Positions 17,833-27,001 of a stretch of 64,000 nucleotides of DNA are shown piece by piece. The position numbers and the translations under genes are program-made. The DNA comes from Streptomyces hyaluromycini (GTDB lineage Bacteria; Actinomycetota; Actinomycetes; Streptomycetales; Streptomycetaceae). The stretch covers positions 271,157 to 335,156 of the forward strand of contig NZ_BCFL01000028.1 of the NCBI RefSeq assembly GCF_002217755.1, given 5' to 3'. How positions within the stretch are numbered: the first letter of the stretch is position 1; every line of letters begins with the position of its first letter. The notes beneath the pieces were generated by a model that was not told the origin of the DNA, searched no databases, and saw only the letters and a list, made by a program, of their open reading frames with translations.

Positions 17833-18180
17833 TCAGGCGGTGCGGGCGATCCGCAGGGACAAGGCGACGGGCACGAGCGGCGCCACCGGCGCGGGGGCCG
17901 GGGCCGACAGCTGCGGGTCGACCGTGACGGTGGTGACGCCGAGCGGTGCCGCCAGGGCACGCAGGGCGGGTTCGGCGAGCCGGATCCAGGCCTGGTCGGG
18001 GCCGAGCGTGACGGCGAGTGCGCGGGCCGAGGTGAAACCGACGGCGGTGCGCTCGCCGAGCGGGGTGCGGAAGAGCCGGGCCGCGTACCCCGCGGGTCCC
18101 GGCCGGACCGGTACGAACAGGGGTCCGGCCGGGGAGCGATCGGAAGGCTCCGGGTCGTCACCGCACAAGAGTTCTGGCAT
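17833..18180 (-). CDS. small conserved protein (SAV_915-like)
   Basis: 115 aa with an ideal ribosome site (AGGAGG, 8 nt before the ATG). No signal peptide or membrane helix. The segment PAGYAARLFRTPLGERTAVGFTS followed by LGPDQAWIRLAEPALRALAAPLGVTTVTVDP resembles short Streptomyces proteins annotated as SAV_915 family, which have an SseB-like fold; that name is a tentative match from memory. It lies 32 bp upstream of the decarboxylase gene and probably shares its transcript. Function unknown. Confidence 0.7.
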   Translation of the reverse strand: MPELLCGDDPEPSDRSPAGPLFVPVRPGPAGYAARLFRTPLGERTAVGFTSARALAVTLGPDQAWIRLAEPALRALAAPLGVTTVTVDPQLSAPAPAPVAPLVPVALSLRIARTA

Positions 18181-18285
18181 GGCATGCCTCCTGGCACAGG
18201 AAGGAGCTGGTGCCCCGGACCCGGGCAGGCCGGCCGGGGCTCGCCCCAGACGCTATGCCCGCTTCCGGCACCTCTCCGATGCCTC

Positions 18286-18334
18286 ATGACGGGACGCTGA
18301 CGGTGATCGCGGCGACGTTGACGGGACGCTGACG
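18286..18334. promoter_or_regulatory. paired K+-island box (candidate KdpE site), 32-bp spacing
   Basis: TGACGGGACGCTGACGG occurs twice without change, at 18287-18303 and 18319-18335, a 32-bp step. Each copy holds two TGACGG half-sites 11 bp apart, the layout of OmpR/PhoB-family sites. In the direction of the 18180 gene it reads CCGTCAGCGTCCCGTCA, the orientation seen at kdp. It lies 106 bp from that gene and 146 bp from the divergent stress-protein gene; either may be the target. Confidence 0.6.
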
Positions 18335-18480
18335 GCGGGCTCTTCACTGCTGGTCGCGGGTGTCAGAGGCGTGCCAAGAAGAGACTGCGGGGCTGGCCCG
18401 CGCCCGGCCGGGAGGAGTGTCATGGACGTTGTCCGTCCCTGGGACACGCCCGGGGCCCGCTGCCGAAGTACGGTGGATAC

Positions 18481-19017
18481 ATGTCTGGTTACGACACCTG
18501 CACATCCGGTCGGGTCGTCGTCGGGGTGAGCGGTTCGCTGGGCAGCGTCACGGCCCTGCGCCGGGCGGCGGTGGAGGCCCGGCGGCGGGAAGCCGAGCTG
18601 TGGCCGGTGCTGGCCTGGGAGCCGCCGGGCGGTGAACTGGCGGCGCGGCGCTCCCCGGTCCCGCCACCGCTGGTCGAGGAGTGGCAGCGGACGGCCCGGG
18701 AGCGGCTGCTCGGCCTGCTCGACGAGGTCTTCGGGGACACCGGCCCCGGCGTCCAGCTGCACGGCACGGTGGTGCGCGCCAGCCCCGGCCTGGCCCTGGT
18801 GGAGACGGCCGACCGGGACGATGACATCCTGGTCGTCGGCGCGGGCCGGCGCGGCTGGCACCGGGCCTTCTCGGGTCGCGTCACCCGCTACTGCGTGACC
18901 CACGCGCACTGCCCGGTCCTCGCGATACCGCCGTCCCCGCTGGAGGAGGAACTGGCGTCCGCGCATCGCCGCAATGCCTGGCATCTACCGCTGGACGTAA
19001 GGAAGTTGCCCTGCTGA
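18481..19017 (+). CDS. universal stress protein family
   Basis: 178 aa, one UspA domain: RVVVGVSGSLGSVTALRRA at the N-terminus, VRASPGLALVETADRDDDILVVGAGRRG and then FSGRVTRYCVTHAHCPVLAIP at the C-terminus. The G-x2-G-x9-G(S/T) nucleotide loop of ATP-binding members is recognisable as GAGRRGWHRAFSGRVTR. No Shine-Dalgarno sequence is present; TACGGT at 18469-18474 places a start point at the ATG, so the gene is probably leaderless. It is convergent with kdpD (17 bp apart). KdpD itself carries a Usp-like domain, so a role in K+ or osmotic stress is possible but unproven. Confidence 0.88.
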   Translation: MSGYDTCTSGRVVVGVSGSLGSVTALRRAAVEARRREAELWPVLAWEPPGGELAARRSPVPPPLVEEWQRTARERLLGLLDEVFGDTGPGVQLHGTVVRASPGLALVETADRDDDILVVGAGRRGWHRAFSGRVTRYCVTHAHCPVLAIPPSPLEEELASAHRRNAWHLPLDVRKLPC

Positions 19018-19034
19018 GCCGCGCGGCATCGGCG

Positions 19035-21575
19035 CTATGGGGTCACCGCGGCCGAGAGGTCCGGCCGGCCCGGTCTGCGGCCCGGTGCCGTCGGCAGGCT
19101 CAGCACCATGGTGAGGCCGCCGCCCGGGGTGTCCTCGGCGGCCAGCGTGCCGCCCATCGCCTCGGCGAAGCCCCGGGCCACGGCCAGGCCGAGCCCCACC
19201 CCCGCACCGCGCGGTGAGTCGCCGTACCGCTGGAACGGCTCGAAGATGCGCTCCTTGACCTCGTCCGGGACGCCGGGGCCGCGGTCCACGACCCGCACCT
19301 CGACCCGGTCGGCCATGGAGCTGGCCTTCACCAGCACGGGGGTGTCCGCGGGGCTGTACTTGACGGCGTTCTCGACCACGTTGGCGACGACCCGTTCCAG
19401 CAGCCCCTTGTCGACGTGGACCATGGGCAGCGTCTCCGGGATGTCCAGCTCGACGCTGTCATCGGGGACCCCGCCGAGCGCCATCGGCACCACCTCGTCC
19501 AGGTCGGCCTCGCGGACGATGGGCGTGACGGTGCCTGTCTGCAGGCGGGACATGTCGAGGAGGTTGCCGACGAGGTGGTCGAGCCGGTCGGCGCCCGCCT
19601 CGATGGCCTCCAGGAGCTCCGCCCGGTCCTGCTCGGACCACTCCACGTCGTCCGAACGCAGCGACGACACCGAGGCCTTTATGCCGGCCAGCGGGGTACG
19701 CAGGTCATGGCTGACCGCGGCCAGCAGGGCGGTGCGGATGCGGTTGCCCTCCGCCAGCTCCTTCGCCTGGTCCGCCTCCTGCTGGAGCCGCTGCCGGTCG
19801 AGCACGACGGCCGCCTGGGCGGCGAACGCGGCCAGCACCCGCCGGTCGGAGGCCGGCAGCACCCGGCCGGACAGGGCGAGGGTCATGTGGTCGCCGACCG
19901 GCACGTCGACGTCCGCGCGCTCCGGCGTCCGGCAGGGCCGGGGCCCGACGCTGCCGGCGCAGGTCCACGGCGTCACGTCGTCCGCCCGTTCCAGCAGTGC
20001 CACCGACTCCATGCCGAAGGTCTCCCGCACCCGTTCCAGGAGTGCCTCCAGGCTGGTCTCGCCGCGCAGCACGCTGCCCGCGAGGAAGGACAGGATCTCC
20101 GACTCGGCGCGCAGCCGGATCGCCTGCTGGGTGCGCCGGGCGGCCAGGTCCACCACCGAGGCCACGGACACCGCGACCCCGACGAAGATCGCGATGGCGA
20201 CGATGTTCTTCGGGTCGGCGATGGTGAGGGTGTGGACGGGCGGGGTGAAGAACCAGTTGAGCAGCAGGGAGCCGGCCACCGCCGAGGTGAGCGCCGGGAG
20301 CAGACCGCCGAGCAAAGCCGCGGCGACCGTCAGGGCGAGGTAGAGCAGCATGTCGTTGGCCAGGCCCACCTCCGGTGCGACCGAGGTCAGCAGCCAGGTG
20401 AGCAGGACTGGCCCGAGCACACCGGTCAGCCAGCCCCAGATGAGCCGGGACCGGCCGAGCCGCGCCGAACGGCCCAGCGGGAGCCGCCCCTTGCCGGCCT
20501 CGTCGTGCGTGATGAGGTGCACGTCCAGGTCGGGTCCCGAGTCCCGGGCGACCGTGGCGCCGACGCCCGGCCCGAGGACGTACTGCCAGCTTCTGCGCCG
20601 GGAGACGCCGAGGACGATCTGGGTGGCGTTGACCCCGCGCGCGAAGTCGAGGAGCGCGGCCGGGACGTCGTCGCCGACGACGTGGTGATAGGTGCCGCCG
20701 AGGTCCTCGACAAGGGTGCGCTGGACGGCGAGTTCCTTCGGGGAGGCGGAGTTGAGGCCGTCGCTGCGGGAGATGTAGACGGCGAGCACCTCGCCGCCGG
20801 CGCCCTTCTCCGCGAGCCGTACGGCCCGCCGGATCAGCGTCCGGCCCTCCGGCCCGCCGGTGAGGCCGACCACGATCCGCTCGCGCGAGCCCCAGATCTT
20901 CGAGACCCGGTGCTCGCTGCGGTACTCGTTCAGGTACTCGTCGACCCGGTCCGCGACCCAGAGCAGGGCCAGTTCGCGCAGGGCGGTGAGGTTGCCGGGC
21001 CGGAAGTAGTTGGAGAGGGCCGCGTCGACCTTGTCCGGCTGGTAGATGTTGCCGTGCGCCATCCGGCGGCGCAGGGCCTGCGGTGACATGTCGACCAGCT
21101 CGATCTGGTCGGCGCGCCGGACGACCTCGTCGGGCACGGTCTCCTGCTGCCGTACCCCGGTGATGGACTCCACCACGTCGCCGAGGGACTCCAGGTGCTG
21201 GATGTTGACGGTGGAGACGACGTCGATGCCTGCGGCCAGCAGTTCCTCGACGTCCTGCCAGCGCTTGGCGTTGCGGGAGCCCGGGATGTTGGTGTGCGGG
21301 AGTTCGTCGACGAGGGCGACCTGGGGGCGGCGCGCGAGGACGGCGTCGACGTCCATCTCGGTGAACACCCCGCCCCGGTACTCCAGTTCGCGGCGCGGGA
21401 TCTCCTCCAGTCCGTGCAGCATCACCTCGGTGCGCGGCCGGTCGTGGTGCTCGACGAACGCGACGACACAGTCCGTGCCGCGTTCGATCCGGCGGTGGGC
21501 CTCGGAGAGCATGGCGTAGGTCTTGCCCACGCCGGGAGCCGCACCGAGGTAGATCCGAAGCCTGCCGCGTGCCAT
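19035..21575 (-). CDS. kdpD: KdpD potassium/osmosensor histidine kinase
   Basis: 846 aa, full length. Order: KdpD N-terminal domain with Walker A GAAPGVGKT (residues 11-19) and LVDELPHTNIPGS; a Usp-like domain (about 230-360); four membrane helices of the DUF4118 type (about 375-480); a GAF-like region; the HisKA phosphoacceptor H623 in VSHDLRTPLAG; and a HATPase domain with NVVENAVKYSP and GVGLGLAVARG. It senses K+ limitation or ionic strength and phosphorylates KdpE. It is the last gene of the kdp transcript, 1 bp after kdpE, with AAGGA before the ATG. Confidence 0.97.
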   Translation of the reverse strand: MARGRLRIYLGAAPGVGKTYAMLSEAHRRIERGTDCVVAFVEHHDRPRTEVMLHGLEEIPRRELEYRGGVFTEMDVDAVLARRPQVALVDELPHTNIPGSRNAKRWQDVEELLAAGIDVVSTVNIQHLESLGDVVESITGVRQQETVPDEVVRRADQIELVDMSPQALRRRMAHGNIYQPDKVDAALSNYFRPGNLTALRELALLWVADRVDEYLNEYRSEHRVSKIWGSRERIVVGLTGGPEGRTLIRRAVRLAEKGAGGEVLAVYISRSDGLNSASPKELAVQRTLVEDLGGTYHHVVGDDVPAALLDFARGVNATQIVLGVSRRRSWQYVLGPGVGATVARDSGPDLDVHLITHDEAGKGRLPLGRSARLGRSRLIWGWLTGVLGPVLLTWLLTSVAPEVGLANDMLLYLALTVAAALLGGLLPALTSAVAGSLLLNWFFTPPVHTLTIADPKNIVAIAIFVGVAVSVASVVDLAARRTQQAIRLRAESEILSFLAGSVLRGETSLEALLERVRETFGMESVALLERADDVTPWTCAGSVGPRPCRTPERADVDVPVGDHMTLALSGRVLPASDRRVLAAFAAQAAVVLDRQRLQQEADQAKELAEGNRIRTALLAAVSHDLRTPLAGIKASVSSLRSDDVEWSEQDRAELLEAIEAGADRLDHLVGNLLDMSRLQTGTVTPIVREADLDEVVPMALGGVPDDSVELDIPETLPMVHVDKGLLERVVANVVENAVKYSPADTPVLVKASSMADRVEVRVVDRGPGVPDEVKERIFEPFQRYGDSPRGAGVGLGLAVARGFAEAMGGTLAAEDTPGGGLTMVLSLPTAPGRRPGRPDLSAAVTP

Positions 21576-21576
21576 G

Positions 21577-22260
21577 TCATCCTTCGAAGCGGTAGCCCAT
21601 GCCGGGCTCGGTGATCAGGTACCGGGGATGCGAGGGGTCCGCCTCCAGCTTGCGGCGGAGCTGGGCCATGTAGACCCGCAGGTAGTTGGTCTTGTTGCTC
21701 TGCGACACCCCCCACACCTCGCGCAGCAGGTGCTTCTGCGTGACGAGCCGGCCGGGGTTGGTGACCAGTATCTCCAGCAGATGCCACTCGGTGGGGGTGA
21801 GCCGTACGTCGTGACCGGCCCGCACCGCCTTCTTGGCGAGCAGGTCGATGGTGAAGTCGGCCGTCTCCACCCGGGTGGTCTCGGGGGTGAGCGGCACGTC
21901 CTCGGTGCGGCGGACCGCGGCCCGCAGCCGGGCGAGGAGTTCGTTCATGCTGAACGGCTTGGTGATGTAGTCGTCGGCGCCCGCGTCCAGCGCGGCGACC
22001 TTCTCGTCGGAGGCCTGCCGCGCGGACAGCACCAGGATCGGCACGCGGGTCCAGCCACGCAGCGCCTTGATGACGTCGACCCCGTCCATGTCGGGCAGTC
22101 CGAGGTCGAGCATCACCACGTCCGGCTGACGCGCGGCCGCCAGCCGGAGGGCCGTGGCGCCGTCGGGCGCCGCGTCCACTCCGTACTGGCGTGCCTGCAT
22201 GTTGATCACGAGTGCCCGTACGAGCTGGGGGTCGTCTTCCACGACCAGCACTCGGGTCAT
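21577..22260 (-). CDS. kdpE: KdpE response regulator
   Basis: 227 aa. OmpR/PhoB family: receiver domain with acidic pair E8-D9-D10, phosphoacceptor D52 in VMLDLGLP and K101 in DDYITKPF, then a winged-helix DNA-binding domain (RLTPTEWHLLEILVTNPG ... TNYLRVYMAQLRRKL). The ATG at 22260 is preferred over an in-frame TTG at 22272 that overlaps the kdpC stop. It activates kdpFABC when phosphorylated by KdpD. OmpR-type regulators bind direct repeats with an 11-bp step, which matches the paired boxes described in this window. Confidence 0.97.
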   Translation of the reverse strand: MTRVLVVEDDPQLVRALVINMQARQYGVDAAPDGATALRLAAARQPDVVMLDLGLPDMDGVDVIKALRGWTRVPILVLSARQASDEKVAALDAGADDYITKPFSMNELLARLRAAVRRTEDVPLTPETTRVETADFTIDLLAKKAVRAGHDVRLTPTEWHLLEILVTNPGRLVTQKHLLREVWGVSQSNKTNYLRVYMAQLRRKLEADPSHPRYLITEPGMGYRFEG

Positions 22261-22268
22261 CGGTTCTC

Positions 22269-22937
22269 TCAACTGCCCTTGGTCAGGTCCTTCAGCGCGA
22301 TGTTGAGTTCGAGGACGTTCACCCGGGGCTCACCGATGAAGCCGAGCGTGCGGCCCGTGGTGTGGTCCTTGACCAGCTTCTCCACCTGGGCGACGGAGAG
22401 GTTGTTCTTCTCCGCGACCCGGTGGACCTGGAGTTCGGCGTAGGCCGGGGAGATGTCCGGGTCCAGGCCGGAGCCCGAGGAGGTGACGGCGTCGGCCGGC
22501 ACCTGGGAGGGCGAGACCGTGTAGCCGGGCACCGAGTTGTCCTTGACGACCGCGGTCTTGGCGTCCTTCACCTGCTGGATCAGCACCTTGTTGTCGGCGG
22601 CGAGGTTGGTCGCACCCGAAAGGATCAGCTTGTACTGGGTGTTGATGCTGTTGCTGCCGAGCCCGTTGGCCGGGCGGCCCTGGAACCACTGCAGGGCGGC
22701 GTCCGGGGTCTGCTGGCCCTTCTTCAGCGGCAGGTTGTACGACTGCCCGATCAGGGACGAGCCGACGACCTTGCCGTCCGACGTGATCTCGGAGCCGTTC
22801 GCCTTGCTGTGGAACGCGGCCTGGGCGATGCCGGTGACGACCAGCGGGTAGACGACGCCCGTCACCAGGGTCAGCACGAGGAGGGCCCGCAGGCCCGCCC
22901 AGAGCAACCGGGCGGTGTTCGTAACGGAGTTGTTCAT
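22269..22937 (-). CDS. kdpC: potassium-transporting ATPase subunit C
   Basis: 222 aa from ATG 22937; a GTG at 22949 would add four residues and cannot be excluded. One N-terminal membrane helix (LRALLVLTLVTGVVYPLVVTG) is followed by a periplasm-side soluble domain with the family motifs ALQWFQGRP, SSGSGLDPDISPAYA and FIGEPRVNVLELN. KdpC stabilises the KdpFABC K+ pump and is thought to aid K+ or ATP affinity. It lies 24 bp after kdpB and 8 bp before kdpE. Confidence 0.96.
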   Translation of the reverse strand: MNNSVTNTARLLWAGLRALLVLTLVTGVVYPLVVTGIAQAAFHSKANGSEITSDGKVVGSSLIGQSYNLPLKKGQQTPDAALQWFQGRPANGLGSNSINTQYKLILSGATNLAADNKVLIQQVKDAKTAVVKDNSVPGYTVSPSQVPADAVTSSGSGLDPDISPAYAELQVHRVAEKNNLSVAQVEKLVKDHTTGRTLGFIGEPRVNVLELNIALKDLTKGS

Positions 22938-22961
22938 GGCCTTCAGCACGCTTTCAAGAAA

Positions 22962-25085
22962 TTACAGCCCGGGGATGAGGGAGATGAGCAGGTCGATGAT
23001 CTTGATGCCAATGAAGGGGGCGATCAGACCGCCGAGGCCGTAGATCCCGAGGTTGCGGCGGAGCATCTTGTCGGCGCTGACCGGCCGGTACTGCACGCCC
23101 TTCAGGGAGAGCGGCACCAGCGCGATGATGATCAGCGCGTTGAAGACGACCGCGGACAGGATCGCGGAGCTGGGCGAGGACAGGTGCATGATGTTGAGCT
23201 TGTCCAGGCCCGGGTAGACCACGGCGAACATGGCCGGGATGATCGCGAAGTACTTCGCGACGTCGTTGGCGATGGAGAACGTGGTCAGCGCACCGCGGGT
23301 GATGAGGAGCTGCTTGCCGATCTCGACGATCTCGATGAGCTTGGTCGGGTTGGAGTCGAGGTCGACCATGTTGCCGGCCTCCTTGGCGGCCGACGTACCC
23401 GTGTTCATCGCCACGCCGACGTCGGCCTGCGCGAGCGCCGGCGCGTCGTTGGTGCCGTCACCGGTCATCGCGACCAGCTTGCCGCCGGCCTGCTCGCGCT
23501 TGATGAGCGCCATCTTGTCCTCGGGGGTCGCCTCGGCGAGGAAGTCGTCGACGCCCGCCTCCTCGGCGATCGCCTTGGCGGTCAGCGGGTTGTCACCCGT
23601 GATCATGACGGTCTTGATGCCCATCCGGCGCAGTTCCTCGAACCGCTCGCGCATACCCTCCTTGACGACGTCCTTGAGGTGGATGACACCCAGGATCCGG
23701 GCGCCCTCGGCGTCCTCGACCGCGACGAGGAGCGGGGTGCCACCGGCCTCCGAGATGACGCTGGCGAGGGTGTCCGCGTCCTCGGCGACGGTGCCGCCCT
23801 GCTCGCGGACCCAGGCGATGACCGAACCGGCCGCGCCCTTGCGGATCCTGCGTCCGTCGACGTCCACGCCCGACATCCGGGTCTGGGCGGTGAAGGCGAT
23901 CCAGTCGGCGTGCGCCAGCTCGCCCTGGTGCCGCTCGCGCAGCCCGTACTTCTCCTTGGCAAGGACGACGATGGAGCGGCCCTCGGGGGTCTCGTCGGCC
24001 AGCGAGGACAACTGGGCCGCGTCGGCCACCTCGGCCTCGGTGACCCCGCGCACCGGCACGAACTCGGAGGCCTGGCGGTTGCCGAGGGTGATGGTGCCGG
24101 TCTTGTCCAGCAGCAGGGTGGAGACGTCACCGGCGGCCTCGACCGCACGGCCCGACATGGCCAGGACGTTGCGCTGGACCAGCCGGTCCATGCCCGCGAT
24201 ACCGATCGCGGAGAGCAGCGCGCCGATCGTCGTCGGGATCAGACAGACGAGGAGGGCGACCAGCACGACCATCGTGAGGTGGGTGCCCGCGTAGTCCGCG
24301 AACGGCGGCAGGGTGGCGACGGCCAGCAGGAAGACGATCGTCAGCGAGGCGAGCAGGATGTTCAGCGCGATCTCGTTCGGCGTCTTCTGCCGGGCCGCGC
24401 CCTCGACGAGGCTGATCATCCGGTCGATGAAGGTCTCGCCCGGCTTCGTCGTGATCTTGATGACGATCCGGTCGGACAGCACCTTCGTACCGCCCGTGAC
24501 GGCGCTGCGGTCACCGCCGGACTCACGGATGACCGGGGCCGACTCACCGGTGATCGCCGACTCGTCGACCGAGGCGACACCCTCGATGACATCACCGTCA
24601 CCGGGGATGATGTCGCCGGCCTCGCAGACGACGAGGTCACCGATCTTCAGCTCGGTGCCGGGCACCTGCTCCTCGGTGTCACCCACCAGGCGCCGGGCGA
24701 CGGTGTCGGTCTTGGCCTTGCGCAGGGTGTCCGCCTGGGCCTTGCCGCGGCCCTCGGCGACCGCCTCCGCGAGGTTGGCGAAGATCACGGTCAGCCACAG
24801 CCAGGCGCTGATGGTCCAGCCGAACCAGTCGCCCGGGTCCTTGAAGGAGAAGACCGTGGTCAGGATCGAGCCGACCCACACCACGAACATCACGGGCGAC
24901 TTGACCATCACCCGCGGGTCGAGCTTGCGGCAGGCCTCGGGGAGGGACCTGATCAGCTGCTTGGGGTCGAACAGGCCCGCGCCGACGCGGCCTTCGGCGG
25001 GCTTGTGCCCGGTCGGCGCGTCCTGGTGGGGCGCAAGGGTGGGTGTGGACATGGTGTCCTCGTGGGCTTCCGTTCGGGTGGTCAC
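22962..25085 (-). CDS. kdpB: potassium-transporting P-type ATPase subunit B
   Basis: 707 aa. A P-type ATPase with the phosphorylated D327 in DKTGTIT, the actuator-loop T179-G-E-S182, the hinge MTGDGTNDAPALAQADVG and about seven membrane helices. It hydrolyses ATP to drive K+ import through KdpA. The first 40 residues are a variable, Pro/Ala-rich extension. The GTG start overlaps the kdpA stop (GTGA), giving coupled translation; an internal ATG at codon 12 is an alternative start. Confidence 0.97.
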   Translation of the reverse strand: MTTRTEAHEDTMSTPTLAPHQDAPTGHKPAEGRVGAGLFDPKQLIRSLPEACRKLDPRVMVKSPVMFVVWVGSILTTVFSFKDPGDWFGWTISAWLWLTVIFANLAEAVAEGRGKAQADTLRKAKTDTVARRLVGDTEEQVPGTELKIGDLVVCEAGDIIPGDGDVIEGVASVDESAITGESAPVIRESGGDRSAVTGGTKVLSDRIVIKITTKPGETFIDRMISLVEGAARQKTPNEIALNILLASLTIVFLLAVATLPPFADYAGTHLTMVVLVALLVCLIPTTIGALLSAIGIAGMDRLVQRNVLAMSGRAVEAAGDVSTLLLDKTGTITLGNRQASEFVPVRGVTEAEVADAAQLSSLADETPEGRSIVVLAKEKYGLRERHQGELAHADWIAFTAQTRMSGVDVDGRRIRKGAAGSVIAWVREQGGTVAEDADTLASVISEAGGTPLLVAVEDAEGARILGVIHLKDVVKEGMRERFEELRRMGIKTVMITGDNPLTAKAIAEEAGVDDFLAEATPEDKMALIKREQAGGKLVAMTGDGTNDAPALAQADVGVAMNTGTSAAKEAGNMVDLDSNPTKLIEIVEIGKQLLITRGALTTFSIANDVAKYFAIIPAMFAVVYPGLDKLNIMHLSSPSSAILSAVVFNALIIIALVPLSLKGVQYRPVSADKMLRRNLGIYGLGGLIAPFIGIKIIDLLISLIPGL

Positions 25086-26746
25086 GACGCCAGCCCCTCG
25101 GCCAGCGGGCCCAGCGCCAGGGCCGGGAAGTAGGTCAGACCGGTGATGATGATGATCGCGCCCACCAGCAGGCCGGTGAACAGCGGCTTCTCGGTGCGCA
25201 GGGTGCCGGCCGTGGCCGGGACGGGCTTCTGCTCGGCGAGCGAGCCGGCCAGCGCCAGCACGAACACCATGGGCAGGAAGCGGCCGAACAGCATCGCGAG
25301 CCCGGTCATGGTGTTGTACCAGTCGGTGTTCGCGTTCAGGCCTGCGAAGGCCGAGCCGTTGTTGTTGGCCGCCGAGGTGAAGGCGTACAGCACCTCGGAG
25401 AAGCCGTGCGCGCCCGGGTTGAGCATGGAGTGCGGCGGGGTCGGCAGGGCCATGGAGGCCGCGGCGAACACGAGCGCCAGCGCCGGGGTGATCAGGATGT
25501 AGATCGCCGACAGCTTGATCTCACGCGCGCCGATCTTCTTGCCCAGGTACTCGGGCGTACGGCCGACCATCAGACCGGCGATGAACACCGCGATGATCGC
25601 CATGATCAGGATGCCGTAGAGACCGGAGCCGGTACCGCCGGGGGCGATCTCGCCCAGCATCATGCTGAGCAGGGTGATGCCGCCGCCGAGGCCGGTGAAG
25701 GAGGAATGGAAGGAGTTCACCGCGCCGGTCGAGGTGAGCGTGGTCGACACCGCGAAGATCGACGAGCCGCCGACCCCGAAGCGGACCTCCTTGCCCTCGT
25801 AGGCACCGCCCGCGAGCTGGAGCGCCGGCCCGTGGTGGGCGAACTCGGTCCACATCATCAGTGCGGTGAAGCCGAGCCAGATGGTGCCCATGGTGGCGAG
25901 GATCGCGTAACCCTGCCGGACCGAGCCGACCATGACACCGAAGGTGCGGGTCAGCGCGAACGGGATCAGCAGGATCAGGAAGATCTCGAAGAGGTTGGTG
26001 AAGGGCGTCGGGTTCTCGAAGGGGTGGGCGGAGTTGGCGTTGAAGTAGCCGCCGCCGTTGGTGCCCAGCTCCTTGATGGCCTCCTGGGAGGCGACCGCGC
26101 CGCCGTTCCACTGCTGCGAGCCACCCATGAACTGGCCGACCTCGTGGATACCTGAGAAGTTCTGGATGGCACCGCAGGCGACCAGGATCACCGCCGCGAT
26201 CGCGGCGAACGGCACCAGGATGCGGACGGTGCCGCGCACCAGGTCGGCCCAGAAGTTGCCGATCTCACCGGTGCGGGAGCGCGCGAACCCGCGCACCAGA
26301 GCCACCGCGACCGCGATACCGACGGCGGCGGAGACGAAGTTCTGCACGGCCAGACCGGCGGTCTGCACGACGTGCCCCATGGTCTGCTCGCCGTAGTACG
26401 ACTGCCAGTTCGTGTTGGTCACGAAGGAGACGGCCGTGTTGAACGACTGCGCCGGGTTGACCGAGGAGAAGCCGAGCGAGCCGGGCAGGATGCCCTGGAT
26501 CCGCTGCAGCACGTAGAGGAAGAGGACGCCGACGAGGGAGAAGGCGAGGACTCCGCGCAGATAGGCGGGCCAGCGCATCTCGGTGTCGGGGTTGGCGCCG
26601 ATGCCCTTGTAGATCCACTTCTCGACCCGCCAGTGCTTGTCGGAGGAGTAGACCCTGGCCATGTGGTTGCCGAAGGGGATGTAGCAGAGCGCCAGCGCGC
26701 CTATGAGCGCGACGAGCTGGAGCACGGCGGCGGTTTCGGGACCCAT
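25082..26746 (-). CDS. kdpA: potassium-transporting ATPase subunit A
   Basis: 554 aa, about ten membrane helices, the K+-binding and translocating subunit of the SKT superfamily. Four selectivity-loop regions are recognisable, including SFVTNTNWQSYYGEQTM, GTNGGGYFNANSAHPFENP, and TSAANNNGSAFAGL near the C-terminus. Start ATG 26746 lies 7 bp after kdpF. The length is normal (about 557 aa in E. coli). Confidence 0.97.
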   Translation of the reverse strand: MGPETAAVLQLVALIGALALCYIPFGNHMARVYSSDKHWRVEKWIYKGIGANPDTEMRWPAYLRGVLAFSLVGVLFLYVLQRIQGILPGSLGFSSVNPAQSFNTAVSFVTNTNWQSYYGEQTMGHVVQTAGLAVQNFVSAAVGIAVAVALVRGFARSRTGEIGNFWADLVRGTVRILVPFAAIAAVILVACGAIQNFSGIHEVGQFMGGSQQWNGGAVASQEAIKELGTNGGGYFNANSAHPFENPTPFTNLFEIFLILLIPFALTRTFGVMVGSVRQGYAILATMGTIWLGFTALMMWTEFAHHGPALQLAGGAYEGKEVRFGVGGSSIFAVSTTLTSTGAVNSFHSSFTGLGGGITLLSMMLGEIAPGGTGSGLYGILIMAIIAVFIAGLMVGRTPEYLGKKIGAREIKLSAIYILITPALALVFAAASMALPTPPHSMLNPGAHGFSEVLYAFTSAANNNGSAFAGLNANTDWYNTMTGLAMLFGRFLPMVFVLALAGSLAEQKPVPATAGTLRTEKPLFTGLLVGAIIIITGLTYFPALALGPLAEGLAS

Positions 26747-26753
26747 GTGTGTC

Positions 26754-26843
26754 TCAGAACCTCTCCGGGAAGATCAGGGCGAGGACGAGATAGCCCAGCA
26801 GGGCGACGGCCACGACGAGGCCGACGATGTTCTCGGCGGTCAC
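26754..26843 (-). CDS. kdpF: KdpF small stabilising subunit
   Basis: 29 aa, a single membrane helix: TAENIVGLVVAVALLGYL then VLALIFPERF, the classic KdpF ending. It associates with KdpFABC and stabilises the pump. The GTG start is chosen because AAGGGGGTG lies upstream and because it overlaps the stop of a 27-aa ORF (GTGA). kdpA follows 7 bp later. Confidence 0.9.
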   Translation of the reverse strand: MTAENIVGLVVAVALLGYLVLALIFPERF

Positions 26844-26923
26844 AGCTTGGTCACCCCCTTGGCGACGAGGGCCACCAGCGCGAAACCCGCGAGCACGGTG
26901 ACGACGAAGGCCAGATCGGCCAT
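26840..26923 (-). CDS. 27-aa single-helix membrane protein upstream of kdpF
   Basis: A very short reading frame with a strong ribosome site (AGGAG, 7 nt before the ATG). It encodes MADLAFVVTVLAGFALVA then LVAKGVTKL: one hydrophobic helix with a positive end. Its stop overlaps the kdpF GTG (GTGA), the pattern used throughout this operon, which argues that it is translated. It could be a second KdpF-like subunit, a regulator of the pump or KdpD, or a leader peptide for translational coupling. It is the first frame after the operon promoter. Similarity to KdpF is only in size and hydrophobicity. Confidence 0.7.
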   Translation of the reverse strand: MADLAFVVTVLAGFALVALVAKGVTKL

Positions 26924-27001
26924 CGTGAACTCCTGGATGAGGTTCGGGCACGGACTTGGACTGTTAGAGGAAAGCGTCTTTCTGGCCGGATTCAGCTGCC
27001 G

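Noticed and set aside
18287..18335. Pho boxes rather than KdpE sites
   Set aside because: Streptomyces PHO boxes carry GTTCACC-type half-sites; the repeats here are TGACGG and occur at K+ genes, so PhoP is less likely, though not excluded.
19416..21086. Long plus-strand open frame opposite kdpD
   Set aside because: High-GC antisense shadow with Gly/Arg/Asp-rich composition and no domain; kdpD on the other strand is complete.
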